A stretch of DNA of 64,000 bases from Planctomycetota bacterium. Its GTDB lineage: Bacteria > Planctomycetota > Phycisphaerae > Sedimentisphaerales > Anaerohalosphaeraceae. Positions 55,298-63,628 of the stretch are shown piece by piece; within the stretch, counting starts at the first letter, position 1; every line of letters starts with the position of its first letter. The position numbers and the translations under genes are program-made. Under the pieces are notes generated by a model. It made no database searches and was not told where the DNA came from. It saw only the letters and a program-made list of their open reading frames with translations. The DNA lies in contig JAKPDO010000037.1 of the NCBI GenBank assembly GCA_029552545.1, positions 62,001 to 126,000 on the forward strand. Direction: 5' to 3'.

Positions 55298-56393
55298 AGC
55301 GGTATTTCTCGACCGAGACCAGACCTTGATTGAGGACCCCGGCTACATCAACCATCCCAGCCAGGTGCGGCTCCTTCCCGGTGTCGCACAGGCCCTTATC
55401 CAGCTGAAAAAAATGGGGTATCTGCTGGTTGTCGTCTCCAATCAGTCCGGCGTCGCCCGGGGTCTGGTGACCGAAGAAGTCCTCCAGCAGATTCACCATC
55501 AGCTCAAAAAACTCCTGGCCGACGAAGGGGCCTATCTGGATGCCATTTATTACTGCCCCTTTCATCCGGAAGGCGTAATCCCCAAGTATCGATGTGAAAG
55601 CGACCTGCGCAAACCCAATCCCGGCATGCTCCTGAAGGCCGCTCAGGATTTATCGATTGACCTGTCCCGTTCGTGGATGATTGGGGACTCCTTTCGGGAT
55701 ATCGAAGCCGGCATCCGCGCCGGCTGCAAAACCATCTTAATCGAATCCCCCGTTCGCCGTCTCCAGCCGGGCCCCTCCGACCCTGTTCCCGACCGAAAGG
55801 TCGCCAGTCTGCGCGAGGCCGCCAATCTGATTCGAATGCTCGAGCAGTCATCAAAACCAGTTGTCCCTGCCGCCCAAACGACGCCTCAGACCGACCCGAC
55901 AACGCTTTACACCCCGCCGACTCAAAAACCGGAAAAAGAAAAACCGGCTCCCGCCCCCGAACCGCAGCCGGTCTCTGAACCGCCGCGTGTTCAGCCCCAG
56001 CCGGTCCATGCCGCCGTCGAAGAAACTCCCTCTTCCGACAGCCAGACACCCGAGAGGTCCGCCGATGAAGAAAGGGAAGAATCAAATCCGCTTCCCGAAC
56101 AGGCGCCTTCAGAAGAAGACATTCTGCCCCAGTCCGCTCATCCGGACATCCGTTCTGTCCTTCAGGAAATCCTTCGCCTGGTTCGGCTGCAGCATCGCGA
56201 GCGGATGTATGAGGATTTCTCCTTTCCGCAGATGCTGGCGATGATGACCGGTGTTTTGTCCGTTTTTTGCCTGATTCTGAGCATCTGGTTCTGGTTCGAC
56301 TCCGCCAAGTCACCCCTTCCGGCCCAAATGACCCTCGGGTATGCCGTCGCCCTGCTGCTGCTAACCGTTGTCCTGCTGCTGATTCGCAAATAA
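55284..56393 (+). CDS. gmhB: GmhB heptose-1,7-bisphosphatase fused to a C-terminal membrane anchor
   Basis: 369 residues, about twice the usual GmhB length. The HAD phosphatase (about 1-185) has the nucleophile motif AVFLDRDQTLIEDPGYIN (D10, D12), VVVSNQSGVARG, the zinc-type loop YCPFHPEG...KYRCESDLRKPNPGM and MIGDSFRDIEAG. After it comes a Pro/Glu-rich linker (about 205-290, e.g. PEKEKPAPAPEPQPVSEPPR) and two hydrophobic helices (about 319-338 and 348-367). The enzyme removes the C7 phosphate from heptose-1,7-bisphosphate. The tail would tether it to the inner membrane. It starts inside the end of hldE. Confidence 0.88.
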   Translation: MTQNKAVFLDRDQTLIEDPGYINHPSQVRLLPGVAQALIQLKKMGYLLVVVSNQSGVARGLVTEEVLQQIHHQLKKLLADEGAYLDAIYYCPFHPEGVIPKYRCESDLRKPNPGMLLKAAQDLSIDLSRSWMIGDSFRDIEAGIRAGCKTILIESPVRRLQPGPSDPVPDRKVASLREAANLIRMLEQSSKPVVPAAQTTPQTDPTTLYTPPTQKPEKEKPAPAPEPQPVSEPPRVQPQPVHAAVEETPSSDSQTPERSADEEREESNPLPEQAPSEEDILPQSAHPDIRSVLQEILRLVRLQHRERMYEDFSFPQMLAMMTGVLSVFCLILSIWFWFDSAKSPLPAQMTLGYAVALLLLTVVLLLIRK

Positions 56394-56423
56394 AAGCAAC
56401 CTTTTGCAAGAACGGGTGTTCTG

Positions 56424-57455
56424 ATGGCTGAAGAAAACATTCTCATCTGGCTTCCCTCTCCGTTAGGCGATGCCGTCATGGCCACCCCCGCTCTTCGCGC
56501 CTTTCGCACCGGCTTTTCCTCCGCGCCCATTACCTTTCTGGCCTCTCCTGCCGTCCGGCAGGTCTTGAGCCCTTCTCCTTTTTGCAACGACTGGCTCGAC
56601 CTTCATCCGTCTTTCGTGAAAAACATCCGCTCCATCCGCCGGGGGCAATTTCAAACCTGCATCCTGCTGAAAAACTCCTTCGGCTCGGCTTTGACAGCGG
56701 CCCTTGCAGGCATTCCCAACCGCATCGGCTACGCCCGCGACGGACGCACCGGACTTTTGACCCGCCCGGTTCGGCCGCTGAAAGACTCATCGGGACATTT
56801 TGTCCCCCTGCCGGCAATCGATTATTATCTGAACATCGCCCGCTTCCTCTGCCTGGAGGCATCCGACCGCACGATGGAACTTTCTCTGGATGACGGCGGC
56901 GAAGAACGCCTTCGCCGGAATCTGCCCGCCTTCTTTTCTCACAAAGGCCCCAAAGTCATTTTGGTTCCCGGCGGGGCCTTCGGGCCGAGCAAATGCTGGC
57001 CGCCGGAACGCTTCGCCCGAACCGCCGACGTCCTGAAGGAACAGTACGGGGCTCTGGTCATCGTCTCCATCGCTCCCACCCCCGCCGAACAGCAGATTGC
57101 ACAAACCATTCGTCAGCTGGCCCGCAGCCCAATTCTCTGCACCGCCGATATTCCGCTGAATCTTTCGGACCTGAAGACCCTGATTGCCCGGGCGGATTTG
57201 GTGATTACCAACGACACCGGTCCGCGCCATATCGCCGTTGCTTTCAAACGCAAGGTCATCACCCTGTTCGGCCCTAACAATCCCCAATGGACGCAAACGG
57301 GCTGGTCCGAAGAAATTCAAATCGTCGGCCAGGGCCCCTGCGTCCCCTGCGACAACCCCATCTGCCGCCAGAAACAGCACTACTGTATGGAATCCATCAC
57401 CGTCGAACAGGTATTAGAGGCCGTCCGGCGGCTCTGGAAGGAACCCTGCCGATGA
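56424..57455 (+). CDS. waaF: ADP-heptose:LPS heptosyltransferase (GT9)
   Basis: 343 residues. GT9 features: ILIWLPSPLGDAVMATPALRAFR, LLKNSFGSALTAALAGIPNRIGYARDGR, VILVPGGAFGPSKCWPPERFA, DLVITNDTGPRHIAVAFKRKVITLFGPNNP and the terminal cysteine cluster GPCVPCDNPICRQKQHYCM. It adds heptose to the LPS inner core at the inner membrane. The stop overlaps the kinase start (ATGA). Confidence 0.9.
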   Translation: MAEENILIWLPSPLGDAVMATPALRAFRTGFSSAPITFLASPAVRQVLSPSPFCNDWLDLHPSFVKNIRSIRRGQFQTCILLKNSFGSALTAALAGIPNRIGYARDGRTGLLTRPVRPLKDSSGHFVPLPAIDYYLNIARFLCLEASDRTMELSLDDGGEERLRRNLPAFFSHKGPKVILVPGGAFGPSKCWPPERFARTADVLKEQYGALVIVSIAPTPAEQQIAQTIRQLARSPILCTADIPLNLSDLKTLIARADLVITNDTGPRHIAVAFKRKVITLFGPNNPQWTQTGWSEEIQIVGQGPCVPCDNPICRQKQHYCMESITVEQVLEAVRRLWKEPCR

Positions 57456-58300
57456 ACCAGCCGACCCTCACAGAGTTTGCAGAAGACTTCTGGGCCGCTC
57501 CTGACTGGCACGAATCCCTTCGGCAGCTCGGCCTGACGACCTTCGATGCCGTCTTTTCTTTCCGGGCCGGGCAATCGCTGACAAAACCCAATCTGTCCGC
57601 CTTTCGCAGCCGCGACCGCATTCCCGTGCCCGGACGCAAGGCCCTTTATCTGAAGCGCTACTGCCGGCCGCCGCTTCGGCATCAAATCGCCGGCTGGCTT
57701 CAATGGGGCCGACGCGTCTCCTGCGCCGACCTCGACCGTCTTCCTGCAGAGCCCCTGGCACAAATCGGCATCCAGACTCCCAAAATTGTTGCCTACGGAA
57801 CCCGCTGGGGCCGGCTGTTTGAGAAGCAGAGTTTCATTATCACAGAGGAAATCTCCGGCTCATCTTTGGAAAAACATCTTCCGGACTGCCTGACTGATTT
57901 AAATCCCGCGCACAATCCCGCCCCGCGCCGGCAGTTTTTGAACCGGCTGGCGGACTGGGTGGCTGCATTTCACAGCGGGAATTTCTGCCATCGCGACCTG
58001 TACCTGTCGCATATTTTTCTGACGGAGGATGACCGGCTGGTTCTCATCGACCTGCATCGAACCTTTCGTCCGCGCCTCTTCCGGCATCGCTGGCGTCTGA
58101 AAGACCTCACCCAGCTGTATTACTCCGCACCGGGACAATGGATTAGCCGCACCGACCGGCTTCGCTTTTATCTTCGTTATGTCGGCCGCAGCAAACTGAC
58201 CGCCGCCGACCGCCGTCTGGTCCGAAAAATCAAACGAAAGGCCTGGCGCATCGCCGACCGCGATATCCGCCGAGGCCGCCCTGTTCCTTTTGCCCAATAG
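57452..58300 (+). CDS. Lipopolysaccharide core kinase (Kdo/WaaP family)
   Basis: 282 residues. A kinase-like fold with the small-lobe lysine in ALYLKRYCRP, SFIITEEISGSSLEKHL, the catalytic loop FCHRDLYLSHIFLTEDDRLVLIDLHRTFR (H-R-D and metal D), and a basic C-terminus. These are WaaP/KdkA/InaA-type signatures, so it should phosphorylate heptose or Kdo in the core. Substrate choice cannot be read from sequence. It overlaps waaF by 4 bases and precedes the GT4 gene by 3 bases. Confidence 0.87.
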   Translation: MNQPTLTEFAEDFWAAPDWHESLRQLGLTTFDAVFSFRAGQSLTKPNLSAFRSRDRIPVPGRKALYLKRYCRPPLRHQIAGWLQWGRRVSCADLDRLPAEPLAQIGIQTPKIVAYGTRWGRLFEKQSFIITEEISGSSLEKHLPDCLTDLNPAHNPAPRRQFLNRLADWVAAFHSGNFCHRDLYLSHIFLTEDDRLVLIDLHRTFRPRLFRHRWRLKDLTQLYYSAPGQWISRTDRLRFYLRYVGRSKLTAADRRLVRKIKRKAWRIADRDIRRGRPVPFAQ

Positions 58301-58303
58301 ACT

Positions 58304-59500
58304 ATGGAAGCAAAATCCCTCCGCATCACAATCCTGGCTGAACAGGCCGACCCCGCACGCGGCGGCGCCGAACGCAGCGTCCGCGAACTGACGGAAGAAC
58401 TGAATCGACAGGGCATTGAAACCACCCTGCTGACCATCACCGGAATCCCCGACGGCAGTTCTATCCATTCGCTCTTTCCCGACAGCCGCGCCAGACGAAT
58501 CCCTCTGTCCCGCATCGAAGCGGCTCTTCAGGAGTATCTCAAAACCCATCCGTGCAGTCTGCTCCACAGTACCCTGCCCGTCCGCGGGGCCGATGTATAT
58601 CAGCCGCGCGGCGGCAGCTGGAAACAGGCCGTCCTCCAGCACGCCGAAAGTTATCCGGACCCCATCCGCCGCTTTCTGAAAAAACGCCTTCATTTTCTCA
58701 ATCGCCGACGTACCCAGTATCTCCTTGCTGAACACCGTCTTTTGACAACCGATGAAACGGTTGTCGCGGCCGCCCTGTCCGAGAGCGTCAAAACACACTT
58801 CATCCGCCATTACAATCTTCCGCCCCAGCGGATTGCCGTCATTCCCAACGGCATTCGTCTTCCGGAAGCCCCCGCTCCCGAAACCGTCGCGGACTTCCGC
58901 CGCCGAATGCTGGCTGCAGCAGGTCTGCCTCCGTCCGCGGACGCTGTTGTTTTCCTTTTTGCCGCCAACAACTTCCGGCTCAAGGGGCTGTACGACTTCA
59001 TCGCCCCCTTCGCCGACGCCGTTCGAAAAAGCCCCGTTCCACTGCTGCTGGTCATTGCCGGCAGGGACAACCCCCGCAAGGCCCGCAATCTCGGCTGGCT
59101 GGCCGGCATCGAGAAAAACCTGATTTTCACCGGCCCGCTGCCGAACCTCTCAACGGCGCTGGCCGCCGCCGATGCCGCCGTCCTGCCGACCTGGTATGAC
59201 CCCAGCTCCCGCTTTATTCTCGAAGCCCTCGCGATGGGCAAACCCGTCCTCACGACCGCCCTCAACGGCGCCTCCGACTTTATCCAATCCGGCCGTCACG
59301 GCATCCTCGTTGAACACCCCCGCAGCCGCGGGCAAATCACCGACGGCCTCCTGCAGCTGGCCGATGCAAAGGTCCGTGCCGCCTTTGCCCAGGCCGTCCT
59401 TCAGGACAACCTTCAAGAGCAGGTCTCCATCCGCCGACACGTCCGGCAGCTGATTTCTCTTTACAAACAGATTCTCTCCCGCAAAAATACGTCCCTATGA
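58304..59500 (+). CDS. GT4 glycosyltransferase (WaaG-like)
   Basis: 398 residues. GT-B fold with the N-terminal glycine-rich stretch QADPARGGAERSVRELTEEL, YQPRGGSWKQAVLQHAES, IAVIPNGIRLPE, the donor-site region FTGPLPNLSTALAAADAAVLPTWYDPSSRFILEALAMGKPVLTT. The PSSRFILEALAMG run gives the E-x7-E motif of family GT4. The order lpxK-hldE-gmhB-waaF-kinase-GT4 suggests it extends the LPS core with a hexose. It overlaps plsY by 4 bases. Confidence 0.88.
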   Translation: MEAKSLRITILAEQADPARGGAERSVRELTEELNRQGIETTLLTITGIPDGSSIHSLFPDSRARRIPLSRIEAALQEYLKTHPCSLLHSTLPVRGADVYQPRGGSWKQAVLQHAESYPDPIRRFLKKRLHFLNRRRTQYLLAEHRLLTTDETVVAAALSESVKTHFIRHYNLPPQRIAVIPNGIRLPEAPAPETVADFRRRMLAAAGLPPSADAVVFLFAANNFRLKGLYDFIAPFADAVRKSPVPLLLVIAGRDNPRKARNLGWLAGIEKNLIFTGPLPNLSTALAAADAAVLPTWYDPSSRFILEALAMGKPVLTTALNGASDFIQSGRHGILVEHPRSRGQITDGLLQLADAKVRAAFAQAVLQDNLQEQVSIRRHVRQLISLYKQILSRKNTSL

Positions 59501-60159
59501 AATGGCTGACGCTGATTGCCGCTGCGTATCTGCTCGGTTCGATTCCCTTTGGGCTGCTGATTGCCCGGCTTCACGGAATCGACCTTCGCCGTGTCGGCTC
59601 CGGAAACATCGGAGCCACCAACGTCGTGCGCGCATTGGGCCGCAAGTGGGGAATCATCTGCTTCCTACTCGATGTACCCAAAGGGCTTTTGCCGATGCTC
59701 ATTCCGCCCCTGACGGGTCTGACCGGACCGTCGCCGTCCGATAGGGAGCTTCTCGGCTGGCTGGCCGTCGGCACCGCCGCCATCCTCGGCCACATCTTCC
59801 CGGTGTATCTGGGTTTCAAAGGGGGCAAAGGCGTCGCTACAAGTCTGGGGGTGGTTCTGGGACTGTGGCCTTATTTTACAGTCTGCGGTCTGGCGGCCCT
59901 GCTTGTCTGGCTGGCCGCCGCTGTTATCTGGCGGTATGTATCGCTGGCGTCTATCCTTGCGGCGGCGGCGTACCCGCTGATTCTGCTGGCCGCTGTGTGC
60001 CTACTGCCCGGCTGGACCTTTGCGAATCTTTGGCCGCTCTTTTTGGTTGCCGTCCCGGTGCCCGCTCTGGTGATTTGGCGTCATCGGGCCAACATCCAGC
60101 GGATTCGTGCCGGCACCGAAAGCCGCATCGGCCAAAAGAAGCATCAGCCGGCCGCATAA
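59497..60159 (+). CDS. plsY: Acyl-phosphate glycerol-3-phosphate acyltransferase
   Basis: 220 residues, five predicted helices. PlsY motifs: YLLGSIPFGLLIARLHGIDLRRVGSGNIGATNVVRALGRKWG (SGNIGATN), GHIFPVYLGFKGGKGVATSLGVVLGL and HRANIQRIRAGTESRIG. It starts phosphatidic acid synthesis from acyl-phosphate. It is the last gene of the envelope operon; its end overlaps the convergent avtA end by 16 bases. Confidence 0.94.
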   Translation: MKWLTLIAAAYLLGSIPFGLLIARLHGIDLRRVGSGNIGATNVVRALGRKWGIICFLLDVPKGLLPMLIPPLTGLTGPSPSDRELLGWLAVGTAAILGHIFPVYLGFKGGKGVATSLGVVLGLWPYFTVCGLAALLVWLAAAVIWRYVSLASILAAAAYPLILLAAVCLLPGWTFANLWPLFLVAVPVPALVIWRHRANIQRIRAGTESRIGQKKHQPAA

Positions 60160-61397
60160 AGCCGCCGAACCTCCCGGCCCAAAATCGCCAGGCCTTTTTC
60201 GACGGTCTGTTCATCCGCCGCATAACTGATTCGAAGGCACTCCTGCCTGTGCGGCCAATCCTCAGAAAAGCCCGGAAAGAAATAATGCCCCGGCACGACA
60301 ATCACGCCCTGTTCCTTGAGCCGCCGATACAGCTGCTCGGACGAAATCGGCAGCCCGCGCAGCCACAGCCACAGGAAGAAGGCCCCCTCCGGCTTGTGCA
60401 CCGCATACGGCAGCCCTTTCAGATGCTCCTCCAGACACGACAGGGCGTGACGGCACTTACGCTCATAAAACGGACGAATCACCTCCCGGCTGAGCCGTTC
60501 GATCTGCCCGCTGCGAATCAGCTCGGTCCCGATGGAGGCCCCGATGCCGCTGGGCGTGAGCGTAATAATTGCATTCATCTCCGCCACCGCCGCGGTAATT
60601 TCCTTTTGCGCAATCACAATGCCGATTCGCGCCGACGGCAGCCCCAGCTTGGATAAACTCATGCAAACGATTGTATTCTCATTCCAGAACGGCGCCGCAT
60701 CCGTAAAAAGAATATTCGGGAAGGGCAGCCCGTAGGCATTGTCCAAAATCAGCGGCACCCTGTGCCGACGGGCCAGTTCATCCAGCCGCCGCACCTCTTC
60801 ATCCGTGAGCACATTGGCCGTCGGGTTGGTCGGACGCGATACACAAATCGCTCCCACCGTCTCATCCACCCGCAGCGAGTCCAAATCCACCCGATACTTA
60901 AACTGATGATCTGCGACAAATTCAATGCGCGGCCTGTACGAAACAAACAAATCCTCCTCAATCCCCAAATCCGTATATCCAATGTACTCGGGCACCATCG
61001 GCAGCAGAATCCGCTTTTTTGTTCCTCCATCAAACGTTCCGCCCAACAGATTAAACAGCATAAAAAACGCCGTCTGGCTGCCGCTGGTCAGGGCGATGTT
61101 CTGGGGCCCAATCGCCCAGCCCAGCCGCCTTCGGAGCATTTCACAGAGCGCCTCAATCAGGGCGGGATTGCCCTGGGGCGGGTCGTATTCCCCCACCACT
61201 TTTTCGAATGCCCCCGACTGCGACAAAATTCTCTCCGTCGCCTCATGACAGGCCCGCTCGACCTCCGGAATATGCGCCGGATTGCCGCCGCCGAGCATGT
61301 ACACCGGCCCTCGCCCGGTCCCCGCCGCCAGGTCCTTCATCAGTTCTCCAATGCCCGACCGACACGCCAGTTTCTGCCCAAATTTCGAAAACTGCAT
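60144..61397 (-). CDS. avtA: Valine--pyruvate aminotransferase
   Basis: 417 residues from an ATG with GGAG 6 bases upstream; the open frame extends upstream to 61625 but that part is not family sequence. It closely follows AvtA: MQFSKFGQKLACRSGIGELMKDL, LGGGNPAHIPEVE, YDPPQGNPALIEALCEMLRRRLGW, IALTSGSQTAFFMLFNLLGG, MVPEYIGYTDLGIEEDLFVS, ICVSRPTNPTANVLTDEEV, LILDNAYGLPFPNILF and PLP lysine in CMSLSKLGLPSARIGI. It is a fold-type I PLP enzyme converting 2-oxoisovalerate with alanine to valine and pyruvate. Confidence 0.92.
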   Translation of the reverse strand: MQFSKFGQKLACRSGIGELMKDLAAGTGRGPVYMLGGGNPAHIPEVERACHEATERILSQSGAFEKVVGEYDPPQGNPALIEALCEMLRRRLGWAIGPQNIALTSGSQTAFFMLFNLLGGTFDGGTKKRILLPMVPEYIGYTDLGIEEDLFVSYRPRIEFVADHQFKYRVDLDSLRVDETVGAICVSRPTNPTANVLTDEEVRRLDELARRHRVPLILDNAYGLPFPNILFTDAAPFWNENTIVCMSLSKLGLPSARIGIVIAQKEITAAVAEMNAIITLTPSGIGASIGTELIRSGQIERLSREVIRPFYERKCRHALSCLEEHLKGLPYAVHKPEGAFFLWLWLRGLPISSEQLYRRLKEQGVIVVPGHYFFPGFSEDWPHRQECLRISYAADEQTVEKGLAILGREVRRLYAAG

Positions 61398-61513
61398 CCG
61401 TTTCTCCGCAAAAAACTTTACAGTACTCTCCCTTTGCACCATACCATACCGGCTTATCCTCCGCAATCCCCGCCCTCCAAAACCTTTGCTCTGACAAAAA
61501 AACAAAAAATTTT

Positions 61514-61543
61514 TTGACTTTTTCCGCCGAAAATCATTAAAAT
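61514..61543 (+). promoter_or_regulatory. Candidate promoter of the second PEP-CTERM gene
   Basis: TTGACT (61514-61519), an 18-base spacer and TAAAAT (61538-61543), followed by a purine-rich leader of about 110 bases with AATCCCATTT twice near 61617-61640. Confidence 0.5.
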
Positions 61544-61657
61544 AATTTGTAGAAAAACAGAAGAAGGTTAAGAAAAGGAAAGCAGGAAGAGGAAAAGAAA
61601 CAGAAGGAGATTTAGCCAATCCCATTTAAAATCCCATTTTGGGAAAGGAGAGGAAAG

Positions 61658-62653
61658 ATAAAGTACCATTTCATTGCCCTGATTTTGTTCGCTGTTTTGT
61701 TTGCAGCTGCGTCCCCTGTTATGGCCGTTACCGTCACTGACCCATCCTACCGCGTTGAAGTCTTTGCAACCTACAGCAACCCCAACTTGGAAACAGTCGG
61801 TTTCAGCATGGTTTTTGATGACACCGGCAACCTGTATATTCCTCATATCAGCGGCCATATCTACAAGGTTTCTCCGGATAAAACTTCCACCCTTTTTGTC
61901 GCGAATGCAGGAACCATTCGAGATATGGTCTGGGCAGGCGGCACCGCCTACGGCAACGTCTTTTTTATAACCGATCAAACATCTAATAAAGTCAAAAAAA
62001 TCAACACCAATGGAAACATCACCGACTTTGCCTTCATTTGGAAAACACCCGTGGGAATGGAAATTGACCGAGTCGGTCACTATGAAAACCGTCTTTACGT
62101 TGGAATGAATGTTTACGATCGAATTGATTATGTCCTTCCCAACGGCGCCACCGGCACCTTCAGCTATTTCCCTTATGACAACAACGGCGGTGTAGAAGGA
62201 CTTGCCTTTGATCCGGGGCTCCGTTATGGCGGTTTGATGTATGCAGGCATTTTCTCCAACTCTTCCACAGCTTATCGCGGCGTGTATGCTCTCGATCTCT
62301 ACGGCTACGAAACGGAATTCAGCAAAAACCTTGCTTGGGCTCAACAAATCGAATTCGACCCGGGAACAAACTTTGGAGGGTTTATGTTTGTTATGGGCGG
62401 AGATGTCCTTGGCGGGGAAAGAAAGCTATGGAAACTCGATGAAAACGGAATTGCTGCTCTGTTTGCCCAAACAACGATTTGGCAGCTGGGCGCCTTCTGC
62501 TTCGGGCCGGACGGAGCCATGTATGTTTCTGAATTTGACTACAACGGCCGTATCAATACCATCAGCCGGATTACCCTGATTCCGGAGCCAGCGTCTCTTT
62601 TCTTGTTTTCAGTAGGACTCTTTCTCCCGATTTTAAGAAAAAATCACAAATAA
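61658..62653 (+). CDS. PEP-CTERM beta-propeller-like protein with apparent ATA start
   Basis: 331 residues if translation begins at ATA 61658, just after GGAGAGGAAAG. This yields a normal signal peptide (MKYHFIALILFAVLFAAASP). The only canonical-type codons in frame nearby are TTG at 61676-61685 without a ribosome site, which would cut the signal peptide. The body (about 30-305) is built of repeated strands typical of NHL/SMP-30-like propellers (MVFDDTGNLYIPHISGHIYKV, VFFITDQTSNKVKKINTNGN, EGLAFDPGLRYGGLMYAG, FCFGPDGAMYVSEFD). It ends in a PEP-CTERM signal (LIPEPASLFLFSVGLF then LRKNHK). Function unknown. Confidence 0.75.
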   Translation: MKYHFIALILFAVLFAAASPVMAVTVTDPSYRVEVFATYSNPNLETVGFSMVFDDTGNLYIPHISGHIYKVSPDKTSTLFVANAGTIRDMVWAGGTAYGNVFFITDQTSNKVKKINTNGNITDFAFIWKTPVGMEIDRVGHYENRLYVGMNVYDRIDYVLPNGATGTFSYFPYDNNGGVEGLAFDPGLRYGGLMYAGIFSNSSTAYRGVYALDLYGYETEFSKNLAWAQQIEFDPGTNFGGFMFVMGGDVLGGERKLWKLDENGIAALFAQTTIWQLGAFCFGPDGAMYVSEFDYNGRINTISRITLIPEPASLFLFSVGLFLPILRKNHK

Positions 62654-62758
62654 AAGGGGGATCTTCTGCTGCAATTTCAAAGGGCCGGATTCTGCTTGTT
62701 TTTCCTGACCGGTTTTATACGATAGTAGATGAACAGCGGACTTGTTTGGATGGAGATC

Positions 62759-63601
62759 ATGAAGCAGAATCTGAACCCTTTGGAAACCGATTTTCTTGAG
62801 TTTCTTGCAGAAAGAACGGGCTGGCCGTTTGAAAAAGCGGCAACACGGTTTTTCAAACTCAGGAACGACTTAAATTATTTTAAGAAAAAACAGTTTATCC
62901 AATCAGATGGAATCATTCAGCAGATTTGCACCCTATTCTATGACAATATGAATCAGGGGGATTTGCTCGAAATCTACCGTTTTTTGGCCCCAATTCATCT
63001 TCTCGTTTTCCTGTCCTATTCCTATCCCAAAAAAATCTCTGAACGATTTCGGGATGCATGGAGACTGTTACAGAAAAAAGAATATTCTCAATTCATTGGT
63101 TATCTTAGACGTTATTTTACCCAGAAAATAAAGAAAGAATCCCCAACGGACACAATTCTAAAACACACATCGGCCCCCTCAGTTCTCGTCGATTACGGCT
63201 GTGGAATGGCTCATTTATCTTTTGAGATTGCAAAACGAAATCCCTCTGTCCACGTCATTCTGGTAGATATAGACTCTTTGATTCTTGAATTTACCGCCTT
63301 TCGTTTCAGAAAGCATAAAATCAGCCACCAAATAATAACCATTACAAAAGAAAACCTGCACCCATCCCTGCCCCCGCATAACATTTGCCTGGCAGATGAA
63401 GTGATGGAACATCTCGTGCAGCCCCTAACCGTTTTCGAAAGAATCTATACTTCAATGATAACGGGCGGCCTTCTTTACGGCAACTTTTCAGACCATAGCG
63501 CCGGTCCCCTCCACATCACTCCCAACCTCAGCGAACTTCGAAGGAAAATCGCCGAACACTATGAACCTGTTGAAACAAAACTCTATCGAAAAATCCGCTA
63601 A
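62759..63601 (+). CDS. SAM-dependent methyltransferase-like protein
   Basis: 280 residues from ATG 62759; in-frame ATGs at 62729 and 62750 are possible because no ribosome site is clear. Residues about 1-130 form a helical N-terminal part rich in Lys and aromatic residues. The Rossmann methyltransferase core covers about 135-250, with motif I VLVDYGCGMAHLSFEIAKRNPS and acidic end of beta-2 VILVDIDS, then CLADEVMEHLVQPLTVFERI at motif IV position. Substrate unknown. Its base use is more AT-rich than its neighbours. Confidence 0.72.
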   Translation: MKQNLNPLETDFLEFLAERTGWPFEKAATRFFKLRNDLNYFKKKQFIQSDGIIQQICTLFYDNMNQGDLLEIYRFLAPIHLLVFLSYSYPKKISERFRDAWRLLQKKEYSQFIGYLRRYFTQKIKKESPTDTILKHTSAPSVLVDYGCGMAHLSFEIAKRNPSVHVILVDIDSLILEFTAFRFRKHKISHQIITITKENLHPSLPPHNICLADEVMEHLVQPLTVFERIYTSMITGGLLYGNFSDHSAGPLHITPNLSELRRKIAEHYEPVETKLYRKIR

Positions 63602-63628
63602 CAACAGAGATTCCTCTTCTTATTGATC

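Noticed and set aside
61398..61625. N-terminal extension of avtA to 61625
   Set aside because: AvtA family proteins start at MQFSKFG, a ribosome site is correctly placed there, and the upstream residues are low-complexity.
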